Origin: Cloacibacillus sp.
GTDB taxonomy: Bacteria > Synergistota > Synergistia > Synergistales > Synergistaceae
Direction of reading: 5' to 3'
Length of the DNA: 64,000 bases
Assembly (NCBI GenBank): GCA_036655895.1
Contig: JAVVPF010000007.1
Coordinates: 1 to 64,000, forward strand
A program made the translations under genes and the position numbers. Within the stretch, counting starts at the first letter, position 1, and each line of letters opens with the position of its first letter. Shown piece after piece: positions 54,058 to 62,039 of the stretch. The notes under the pieces are model-generated. The model was not told where the DNA came from, did no database searches, and saw nothing but the letters and a program-made list of their open reading frames with translations.

Positions 54058-55965
54058 ATGTCTGGAAAGTTAAAGTTATTTTCTTTATTCGTAGTTCTTA
54101 CTATCCTGTTCTGTTCAGCTCCGCTCAGCGCGAACGAAACAAAAAGCGGGGATATTGCCGAGGTCGCCGGAGTAGAGGTGACTGGATCGCGTCTGGCCGA
54201 CAGCATCGCCGACGTTCCGTCTCCGACTTATGTTGTGACGCGCGAAGAAATAGAACGCAGCGGAGCGCGCGACGTCCAGGAGGCGCTTTCCTCCGTCCCA
54301 GGAGTGAACACCCTCGTAAACGCCGCCTCTATGGCGCAGAGCAAGGGAGTTTCGATACGCGGCCTCAACACAGAGGTGCTGTTGCTTGTCGACGGCATTC
54401 CATTTATGAACAATAATTTTGGTGTGGGCGAGCAGCTTGGCTCCCCGTTTGACCTGCGTTCCATCTCTCTTACCGACGTAGAACGCATAGAGGTGGCAAA
54501 GGGCGCAAGCTCCGCCATCTACGGCTCCAGCGCCGCGGGCGGCGTCATCAACGTCATAACGCGCGGCGGCGCTGAAAAATCATCTGGCCGCGTTCTGGTT
54601 GAGGGCGGAAACAAAGACTGGCTTCGCGGCAATGTGCGCGGAGACCTTGTGCTTAGCAATGACCTCAGAGTTTCTATCTCATACACGCGCACCCAGGAGG
54701 GCGACGTAAAGATGCGCCTTGCAGACCCAGCGACGGGGCTCTACGATTACGGTACAGACTACAAGGCAAACGATTACTCATTCCGCTTTGCCAAAGGCCC
54801 GTGGTCATTTGTCGGAGCAGTTGGGGATTATAAATCTAAATGGGACTATACCAGCACATGGGGTGCTCCCTCTACATCACAGGACAGCCAGAAAAATAAA
54901 TATCACCGTTTTGCCCTGAACTACGCGGATGGAAAAACGACGGGACGCGTCTACCATAATCAAAACGACAAGGACGTCTATGACAGCTCCGGCGTCACCT
55001 ATTATACGGACAAGACCCTGGGCGCCACCTTCAACCGTAAAACGGAAATAGGGACATTGCCGTTCGTCTTTGGCCTTGACTGGAAGCGCATAGAGGGCGA
55101 CTACGCCAATCACGACAACCCGTGGGGCGACGCGGACGCTTACAGCACAAAAAGAGAAGGATGGGCGCCATACATGGAGACCTCCATCCCTATAGGCGAA
55201 GCTGCCTTTGACATAGGCCTGCGTTACGAATACTGGAACATCGATAACGGCGCGGACGCCAAAGAATTTTTGCCCCGTGTTTCGCTCAACTGGGCCAACC
55301 GCAACGGGCTGCTCTATTATGTCACAGCCGGACGGTACTTCTCCATGCCTAGCTTCTACCAGATGTTTGGCAGCATTCCTTTTTCTCTTGAAAAGAACCC
55401 CGACCTGAAACCGGAAAAGGGTTGGACCTACGACATAGGCCTCAAGGACGACGGCGCAAAAAATCCCTGGAACTTTGGGCTCTTTTATATAGATATGAAG
55501 GATAAAATCAATTATTCTTCCGATCCCCTCACTTGGATGGGCAAATATGTCAACGTCGACGAATATAGGGGATGGGGCTTCGAAGGAAAATATAAATGGA
55601 ACTTCCACGAAAGCTGGTCCTACACGCAGGGACTGTCCTACATCCACGCGGAACAGAAATCTGGCGGCGGCGAGTGGGAGCGAGCCGACCAGCCGCGCCT
55701 TGACCTATCGGGCGTGCTTGGGTTCAGCAAAGATCCGTGGAAAGCGGAGCTTATGATGCATTATTACGGAGACAGGCGCATCTCCAACACTAATTACAGC
55801 GACGAGGATATCTTTATCGTAAACGCCGCCGTCTCATGGAAAGTGGAGCGCACAACGCTGCGTCTTGCCTGCACAAACATTTTTGACAAAGAGTTCTTCC
55901 TGAATAATTCAGGGTACATCACGCCGGAAAGAAGAATCGTCCTCTCCGCCTCGTACGAATTCTAA
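54058..55965 (+). CDS. btuB: TonB-dependent outer-membrane receptor, probable cobamide receptor
   Basis: A 635-residue receptor: signal peptide (FSLFVVLTILFCSAPLSA), TonB box region GVEVTGSR, plug domain (about 40-155; ARDVQEALSSVPGVN, GASSAIYGSSAAGGVINVITR) and a 22-strand-type barrel ending in the aromatic C-terminus SASYEF. Its position as last gene of the riboswitch operon makes cobamide the likely ligand, though the barrel itself cannot show this. ATG 54058 follows GAAGGATG by 11 bases. An IR lies between it and the convergent gene. Confidence 0.88.
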   Translation: MSGKLKLFSLFVVLTILFCSAPLSANETKSGDIAEVAGVEVTGSRLADSIADVPSPTYVVTREEIERSGARDVQEALSSVPGVNTLVNAASMAQSKGVSIRGLNTEVLLLVDGIPFMNNNFGVGEQLGSPFDLRSISLTDVERIEVAKGASSAIYGSSAAGGVINVITRGGAEKSSGRVLVEGGNKDWLRGNVRGDLVLSNDLRVSISYTRTQEGDVKMRLADPATGLYDYGTDYKANDYSFRFAKGPWSFVGAVGDYKSKWDYTSTWGAPSTSQDSQKNKYHRFALNYADGKTTGRVYHNQNDKDVYDSSGVTYYTDKTLGATFNRKTEIGTLPFVFGLDWKRIEGDYANHDNPWGDADAYSTKREGWAPYMETSIPIGEAAFDIGLRYEYWNIDNGADAKEFLPRVSLNWANRNGLLYYVTAGRYFSMPSFYQMFGSIPFSLEKNPDLKPEKGWTYDIGLKDDGAKNPWNFGLFYIDMKDKINYSSDPLTWMGKYVNVDEYRGWGFEGKYKWNFHESWSYTQGLSYIHAEQKSGGGEWERADQPRLDLSGVLGFSKDPWKAELMMHYYGDRRISNTNYSDEDIFIVNAAVSWKVERTTLRLACTNIFDKEFFLNNSGYITPERRIVLSASYEF

Positions 55966-56037
55966 GACCGCATCACTTGCTGGCAGTCTTGCCGGCAAAA
56001 ATAAAAATATATTTCTGCGGCACTTCCCTCACTTGCA

Positions 56038-56080
56038 GCACAGCGGCGAGCCTTCCAATAAAGAAGGCTCGCCGCTGTGC
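56038..56080. terminator. long inverted repeat between convergent genes
   Basis: A perfect 18-bp stem (56038-56055 with 56063-56080) around a seven-base loop. No T run follows on either strand, so it may be a factor-assisted terminator or RNA 3'-end stabiliser and not a standard intrinsic terminator. Confidence 0.6.
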
Positions 56081-56105
56081 CGTTGAAACTTAAAAACCTG
56101 TGGCC

Positions 56106-58559
56106 CTATTTTTTTCTGCGGTGAACAAATGGCAGCAAGGCAAGGAGCATGAAAGTTCCGAACCCAGCAGCGTTGCATCCCCCGCCGCTTCCGCCTGACG
56201 CAGGCTCTTTGGGTTGTTCGCTTGCCGCCTTTACAATGGCGACAGGGTCAATTATGTCGCCGTCAGCAGGGTTTAGATCGCTTGTTCCGTTATCCCTGAT
56301 GTAGAGGACAAGTTTGTATGATTTGCCAGCCTCTATCGCGTCTGTCGGAGCCATGAGCTTGTCGTTCATGGATTGCAGCGCGAAGCGCCTGTCGCCGATG
56401 GCGTCGCGGTCCTCGGCATAGGTGAAGAGATCTCCTGTTCCGTCTGCTCTTGTTTTAACTATCCTGATATCGGAGACCTTCTCCGCCATCAACTGGTCAC
56501 CGCTGACTATTAATCCGGCCGCCGCTATTTTGCCGGCAGCGCTTACCTTAACGGAGAAGAGGGGGAGAGGATGAATGACTGAGACCTTGAAATTTTCTTT
56601 TTTAGCCGCTTCGTTTACTGCGGCATTCACCTTTTCACTGTTGAGGTAGAGAATTCCTTTTGAATTAACGCGGAAGACGGAGATATCCACTCCCATTGCG
56701 GCGGCAAGCTCTTCGATCATCGCACTGGTTGCGCCTACCGGTTTCAGAGCCTCTACAAAATTTGGAACAGCCTCTCCTGCCGGAATGAACCCGGAAACTT
56801 CAACATCTTTTACGGGGTTTCCAACGATTGTGATGGAATCTGAGAATTTGTCGTCCACGGTAGAGACTGTAAAGGTGTAGGAGTAATCCTTGTCATGTCC
56901 CGTGCGCAGGAGTATGGAAAGATTTCCGTTCTCCGCGTTTTTCATGATCACATCTTCAGAGGACGCTGCGCCGCTTACCGCGCTTAGGGTCCATTTGACG
57001 TCGCTTGAATCGGCGTCTGAGGGTCTAACGGATGCTCCCAGAATTCTGGTCTCGCCCTCTTTCCAGGCTGTGTTAGAGCCATAGGCCGTTATGCCTTCAA
57101 CTGGAATCGCGTTTGGCGCAATCTTAAGAACGCCTTGCAGAGAGGCCGTCGTATCAAATTTTGGAGTGTAAACTGTAAGACCTCCAGCCTGCGTTGTCGT
57201 GTGGCTCAGCAGACCGGCGACATCGGCCGATACGGCGGCAAATATATCATCTGCGCCTGCGGCGTCCTTCGCCTTCACTGTGAGTGTTGCTGTGCCCTGT
57301 CCCTTAACTATATCAAGCTTTGACGTCTCCACGCTCCATGTGTATTTGAGCGACGAGGCGTCTGAGGTGAGAGGGTAGGATGTGATATGGATGTCGCGCG
57401 TTTCGCCAGGCTTGGTCGTTTTAAAGCAGGCAGTGTCCATTATTACGGCGGCGACCGGAAGCTTTGAAGCCTCTGTCGTCAGTCCAGTCGTTTCACTGGC
57501 CCAGCCGTATTCGGGCTGCTCTCTATTTTCTTTGAGCCAGTAGCAGTTCTGATAGCCGTAGCCGAAGGCACCTACGATGCCTTTTGCATAGGAGGGGGAG
57601 GCCAATATCTTCTGAGCGGCGGAGACGTTGTCCTCCGTCACCAGGCTGTTGAAGCCGCCGAAAATTCCGCCGGCATCCATCCCAGCCTCTACCACCGGAC
57701 TGAGCACCACGTTGTTCTGGACCTTTCCTTTGTACCAGTGCGAGAAGCCGACAACTCCGCCGGCGTAGGAAAATGATGATGGGGTGGAGGAGACGCTGCC
57801 CAAAACGACGTTGTTGCGTATGACCGCAAATGGGTTTTCATACTCGGTGCCGATGTTCTCCCCTTGGTTGCCGCCGTTAAGTCCGGCGATGCCGCCGGCG
57901 TATCCTCTTTTGGAACTTGTGGCGCGTACCTCAACGTTTGAGACGCAGTTCTCGATACGTCCGTCAGCCCAGCCGACTATCCCGCCGACGCCCTCACATT
58001 TGGACGCGTTTACCTTGCCTTTGACGGTGAGGTTTCTTATCGTTCCCGCTTTGTCAAGATAGCCAAAAAGGCCAGCCGCTTCGGTCTGTTTTGTTTGATA
58101 TACTGGCACATTTTCGCAGGTTTCTATTTTTAGTCCAGAGATCGTATGTCCGCCTCCGTTGAAGGTCCCGTCGAAGCCTTCGTATTCCCTGGTTGTGCCT
58201 CCCCATGACTGTTTTGTAGCGTAGCTTAAATACCATCCAATAGGAGCCCATTCTTTGTCTTCGAGATTCAGATCGCGCGTCAAAAGGATATGCTTGTTTT
58301 GGAAGCTGAGCTTTGTAACTCCCCATGTGCCTGATGGAGCGTTGACCATTTTCGCAAGGCCCGCCAGTTCTTCCGGCGTGGAGATGAGAAAAGGATTCTC
58401 GGCGCTTCCTCGTTCATCTTTATAGGCGTCGTACCATGACGTGTCTGGCGTCCATGCGCCAGATGCGCCTATCACAGCGGATGTGTAAAAGAGTGTTATC
58501 AGAACAAGCGCCGCCGCAATGGCGGAAGAGCGTCCCCATTTTTTAAACATTTTATTCAT
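56106..58559 (-). CDS. surface protein with GLUG repeats, Ig-like region and Synerg-CTERM
   Basis: An 817-residue secreted protein. An N-terminal export helix (SSAIAAALVLITLFYTSAVIG) is followed by SAENPFLISTPEELAGLAKM and a set of GLUG-type repeats (about 150-340: AGLFGYLDK, GGIVGWADG, GGIAGLNGG, GGVVGFSHW, GGIFGGFNS), then Ig-like strands (375-620) and a region with IIDPVAIVKA. It ends SGGSGGGCNAAGFG, hydrophobic, HRRKK: the Synerg-CTERM signal, expected to direct cell-surface processing. AAAGGAGG precedes ATG 58559. It overlaps the upstream paralogue by eight bases. Ligand or role is unknown; GLUG repeats occur in bacterial surface and adhesion proteins. Confidence 0.82.
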   Translation of the reverse strand: MNKMFKKWGRSSAIAAALVLITLFYTSAVIGASGAWTPDTSWYDAYKDERGSAENPFLISTPEELAGLAKMVNAPSGTWGVTKLSFQNKHILLTRDLNLEDKEWAPIGWYLSYATKQSWGGTTREYEGFDGTFNGGGHTISGLKIETCENVPVYQTKQTEAAGLFGYLDKAGTIRNLTVKGKVNASKCEGVGGIVGWADGRIENCVSNVEVRATSSKRGYAGGIAGLNGGNQGENIGTEYENPFAVIRNNVVLGSVSSTPSSFSYAGGVVGFSHWYKGKVQNNVVLSPVVEAGMDAGGIFGGFNSLVTEDNVSAAQKILASPSYAKGIVGAFGYGYQNCYWLKENREQPEYGWASETTGLTTEASKLPVAAVIMDTACFKTTKPGETRDIHITSYPLTSDASSLKYTWSVETSKLDIVKGQGTATLTVKAKDAAGADDIFAAVSADVAGLLSHTTTQAGGLTVYTPKFDTTASLQGVLKIAPNAIPVEGITAYGSNTAWKEGETRILGASVRPSDADSSDVKWTLSAVSGAASSEDVIMKNAENGNLSILLRTGHDKDYSYTFTVSTVDDKFSDSITIVGNPVKDVEVSGFIPAGEAVPNFVEALKPVGATSAMIEELAAAMGVDISVFRVNSKGILYLNSEKVNAAVNEAAKKENFKVSVIHPLPLFSVKVSAAGKIAAAGLIVSGDQLMAEKVSDIRIVKTRADGTGDLFTYAEDRDAIGDRRFALQSMNDKLMAPTDAIEAGKSYKLVLYIRDNGTSDLNPADGDIIDPVAIVKAASEQPKEPASGGSGGGCNAAGFGTFMLLALLPFVHRRKK

Positions 58560-60591
58560 TGTCTTTTCCTCCTTTTATCAAACGGTTTTTTTTCGAGGTA
58601 TGTAAAAGGACAAGCAGCGTAAGAGAGGCCGCACCCCAGCCAAAATTACCGCCGTTACAGCCGCCGGAGCTTCCAGGACCTTCGGAGGGAGCTTTCTGCT
58701 CAGACGCGGTGTTTACCAGCACGTCGTCCGAGAGTTCGGAACCGTCAACGGTATGGGCGCTGAGGCGGTATTGTGCGCCAGGCACGTATCTTAGCAGGGT
58801 GATTTTCGCTTTTCTAGAACTGCCGACATGCGTTATTTCAACATCGTCCGCCGTCGCGTCTCCCGATACGACGCTGAACTCCCACCTAAGCACAGGATAG
58901 GAGGCCTCTTCCGGTGCAAGAGCGGCTGTGACTATCTTTGACTCACCGGCTGCGCCCAGCGTCACAGATTTAACGTCAAGTTTCAGCGATGCGAGCATCG
59001 CTTTTGTGACGGCGGCGTAGGTTTTTACGCTCCAGGAATTTTCTCCAAGGAAGCCGCTTGCCGACGCCACTATCGAAGCTACCCCTACTTTTACTCCTTT
59101 GACTACCGCCTTTTCATTCATGGATGAAGCGATAGAGGCTACTGCGCCGTCGGAAGATCCCCACGTCCATAAAAGTCCGTTTGTTTTCCCGGCTCCCGAG
59201 GGGAATAGGCTCGCCTTTTGAGCATAGCTCTTATTTTCGAGAATGCGTACGGTTGGGACGGTGATAAGAGTTACCGGCGTGAGGTCCGCTGCGCTCTTCG
59301 CCTCTGTTACGCTGAAACGGAGTGGATTCGTTGTTTCATACGTTGGTATTGCGGTGTCGTTGGAGGCTATCCTGACAGGGAGGCCTTCTCCGGAAAGCCA
59401 TTCACACTGATACATTTTTACATTATTTTTCTTAACGAAACAGCCCAGGATACTCCCCTCGTTGTCGCTTGAGGCAGAGAGGCGCGCCGTAGAAGAACAA
59501 TGTTCTAACACCACGTCGTCTTTGTTGGATCCCGCTATGCCGCCGGCAGTTACATATATGTCACCTGGTATCATAGATGCGGCCTTAATAGTCCCCTGAA
59601 CGGAGCAGCCGGAAATAAGCTGTCCATGGATCACACCCGCGATACCTCCGGCGTTATTGGCGTAAACAGCCTTGTCGTCTACAAAAGCTGCTTGTGGATG
59701 CCGTCCTCCGGTTATATTGATGTCGCATGAGGCCGCACAATTGGTGATTGTTGCGCCTAAATTTGAATCGCCAGCTATTCCGCCCGCATTGACGTTGCCC
59801 ATCCCGGCTTTTTCGGAGGAACTGATCGAACCGTTAAAGAAGCAGTTTTCTATGGCTACATTAGCAAAACCAGAGATACCTCCAATAGCAACGGTGCTTG
59901 TGTTAGTAGTATTTTGGGAATTGTCGGTGGTTATATTTGCCTCTACGCTGCAATTACGAAGAACAATACTTCCATACCCGGTTATTCCTCCGATCTTGCC
60001 GCTCCCGCAGCCTTTAATGCTGCCCTTGAAAGAACAATTTTCAATGGAGGTAGTTGCGGGAGCCCCTGTCGCGTCTCCGGCAATAGCTCCTATTCTGTGT
60101 TCATTGCCGCCTATTGCCGCGATATCCTCCGGAGAAATAGAAATGTTCCCAGCAACGTTAAGATTTCGGATATTAAGGGTGGGGTTCAATGCGAGCTTTC
60201 CAAAAAGACCGAAATATCTACCGTTAGCTTCGCCGCAGGTGATCACGCCAAGGCCCCCTACGGTGTATCCCTGTCCGTCAAAGAGGCCGCGGAATGTACT
60301 ACCCGTTATTCCTATCCCTGTCCAAACTTTGCCTCCGAGGTCGATGTCCGAGCCAAGTTTCACCGTTTTTTTCGCAAATTTCTCCGTTCCTTCGTTTACC
60401 AGTTTCGCAAGACCTGCGAGCTCTTCGGCGGTCTTTATGGTAAAGACGACGTCAGCTGATCGCGCCGTGTACCATCCCGTATCGGCGCTGTCGATCCATT
60501 TTGCCTCCTGCGCCTGAGTGACGCTGGTGAAAGAGAAAGCAGTGGCGGCGATGGCCGCCAATAGACACAAAAATATCTTTGCTTTGGCCAT
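58552..60591 (-). CDS. surface protein with GLUG repeats and Synerg-CTERM
   Basis: A 679-residue paralogue of the next gene. Signal peptide (IFLCLLAAIAATAFSFTSVTQA), then TAEELAGLAKLVNEGTEKFAKKTV, GLUG-type repeats (RYFGLFGKL, GAIAGDATG, GGITGYGSI, GGISGFANV, GGIAGDSNL, GGIAGVIHG, GGIAGSNKD), an Ig-like region (about 400-600) and the end GSSGGCNGGNFGWG, hydrophobic stretch, SKKNRL. The basic tail is longer than in the other two. ATG 60591 is used because AAGGAGG precedes it; the upstream in-frame extension has no signal peptide logic. It lies 77 bases after the preceding gene in one probable operon. Confidence 0.82.
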   Translation of the reverse strand: MAKAKIFLCLLAAIAATAFSFTSVTQAQEAKWIDSADTGWYTARSADVVFTIKTAEELAGLAKLVNEGTEKFAKKTVKLGSDIDLGGKVWTGIGITGSTFRGLFDGQGYTVGGLGVITCGEANGRYFGLFGKLALNPTLNIRNLNVAGNISISPEDIAAIGGNEHRIGAIAGDATGAPATTSIENCSFKGSIKGCGSGKIGGITGYGSIVLRNCSVEANITTDNSQNTTNTSTVAIGGISGFANVAIENCFFNGSISSSEKAGMGNVNAGGIAGDSNLGATITNCAASCDINITGGRHPQAAFVDDKAVYANNAGGIAGVIHGQLISGCSVQGTIKAASMIPGDIYVTAGGIAGSNKDDVVLEHCSSTARLSASSDNEGSILGCFVKKNNVKMYQCEWLSGEGLPVRIASNDTAIPTYETTNPLRFSVTEAKSAADLTPVTLITVPTVRILENKSYAQKASLFPSGAGKTNGLLWTWGSSDGAVASIASSMNEKAVVKGVKVGVASIVASASGFLGENSWSVKTYAAVTKAMLASLKLDVKSVTLGAAGESKIVTAALAPEEASYPVLRWEFSVVSGDATADDVEITHVGSSRKAKITLLRYVPGAQYRLSAHTVDGSELSDDVLVNTASEQKAPSEGPGSSGGCNGGNFGWGAASLTLLVLLHTSKKNRLIKGGKDNE

Positions 60592-60668
60592 GTTAAAAGT
60601 CCTCCTTGTGAATTTAACTGAAAAGTTGTAAAAGGCGCTGTAGATATTCTTGCAGCGCCATATCCGCG

Positions 60669-62012
60669 TTATCCCTTCTGTGACTTTCTCCCGTATTTTA
60701 ATAAGGGAACGATGGTGAGGAATGAGAACAACCCAAAGCCTGTGGCGCTGCAACCGCCGCCGCCGCTGCTTTCGCCGCCGCTTGGCGTTGGAGTGGGTGC
60801 TATGGGATCTATCGCGCCTGCGGGATTTATTGCGACATAGGCGGCTATGTTGCCGCTCAGAGCGTTGCTTCCGTATTCCGTCCAGCTTGAGCCGTCATAG
60901 CGCCACAGGCTGTAGCCGACGCCGGCCCATAAATACCCCGTTTTTTCATCATGGACAAGTCCAAGACGGTATCCGTAGCTGCCTACGAATTTCTTAAGAA
61001 GCACGCCGATGTCGCCTTTTTTGAGTTTTTCAGCCGTTGTCTCGTATATACGGATGTCGTATCCTGCCGTGTAGTCGTCTTTGGAGGTCCACTTTGCGGC
61101 TTGGATGTATATTTTGTCGCCGACGCATAGCACGGCGTCGAACATGTGTTTGAACGTAGGGTCTGTTTTGTTTACCGCGTCTGCTGATACAAGCTGCGAG
61201 ACTGCCATGGTGTCAAGATTGACCGCTTCGATGCACGAGCCTGGATTCCATTTTTCGCCAAACTGCTGGACGCCGCCCAACGTGGCGACATAAAGGGTGT
61301 TTCCCTTTACGCAATAGGAGCCGGGAGTAAATCCATCAAGATTTTTGCCTGTCATGTCGGCCGAGGCCACGAAATTAAGATCAGCGTCCAGCTTGACGAG
61401 TTCATTCAAACGGTAGTCGCCGTTCGTTAAGTCCCAAGGGTCGTTTACCCCTGTGAATATTGCATATAGGCTGTTGTTGTAGGCAACGAGAGCCTCTCCG
61501 TGACCGTTGTATTTGTCGTTCAGGTGCGTGTATTCGTATTTTTTGCTCTGCTTATATACGTCGCCTCCCGTTGATATTTTGCTTACAATAGGAATATCGT
61601 AGGCCGTAGCGTAGAGGCTGCCGCCCATCGCTACCATTGTTCTGGTGTTATGGAGCGTCGTCACCGCTTCGTAGAGGGGAGCTTTCCATGCGGACTGCGT
61701 GGCCCATGCGCTCTGCTCTCCGGGGTTGTATATGTTGATGACGTCAGTGCCGTTTGAAGTGTACAATGTTACTGCCGTCCTGAATTTACCGTCTGCGTTT
61801 ACAAAAGGATAAATCCCCTGTCCCGCGTTCCCGCCCATGTTGCTGATGAGTGGGGATACGGGGGCCGAAGCGCCCTGGATGATCCCAAGCGCGGTGTTGG
61901 CGTACGAGTTGTCCTGACGTGTGAAGATAAGGTCAGCTCTGGCCGGTATGGCGGTTAAAGATGCCGCTGCCACGGCTATTATTAAAAAGGTAGCCCGGGT
62001 GAATCTGTTCAT
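60669..62012 (-). CDS. secreted beta-propeller-like protein with Synerg-CTERM
   Basis: A 447-residue exported protein. The signal peptide (FLIIAVAAASLTAIPARA) is followed by about 370 residues of repeated beta-strand units (GGSLYATAYDIPIVSKIS, YNNSLYAIFTGVNDPW, KGNTLYVATLGGVQQF, VGDKIYIQAAKW, KTGYLWAGVGYSLWRYDG) that look like propeller blades, then a Pro/Gly linker and GGGGCSATGFG plus hydrophobic segment and basic end KYGRKSQKG, the Synerg-CTERM. It starts 28 bases after the TonB-dependent receptor, so it probably works with that receptor at the surface, for instance as a binding partner. Confidence 0.78.
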   Translation of the reverse strand: MNRFTRATFLIIAVAAASLTAIPARADLIFTRQDNSYANTALGIIQGASAPVSPLISNMGGNAGQGIYPFVNADGKFRTAVTLYTSNGTDVINIYNPGEQSAWATQSAWKAPLYEAVTTLHNTRTMVAMGGSLYATAYDIPIVSKISTGGDVYKQSKKYEYTHLNDKYNGHGEALVAYNNSLYAIFTGVNDPWDLTNGDYRLNELVKLDADLNFVASADMTGKNLDGFTPGSYCVKGNTLYVATLGGVQQFGEKWNPGSCIEAVNLDTMAVSQLVSADAVNKTDPTFKHMFDAVLCVGDKIYIQAAKWTSKDDYTAGYDIRIYETTAEKLKKGDIGVLLKKFVGSYGYRLGLVHDEKTGYLWAGVGYSLWRYDGSSWTEYGSNALSGNIAAYVAINPAGAIDPIAPTPTPSGGESSGGGGCSATGFGLFSFLTIVPLLKYGRKSQKG

Positions 62013-62039
62013 GATTTCTTCCTCCTGAATAAGATAGTT

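Noticed and set aside
54877-55647. 256-codon minus-strand frame in the TonB-dependent receptor gene
   Set aside because: Antisense shadow; no start signal and no recognisable domain.
57500-60300. Repeated GG-x-G coding units as a possible DNA repeat or CRISPR array
   Set aside because: The repeats are at protein level (GLUG motifs) with variable spacing and no identical DNA repeat-spacer pattern.
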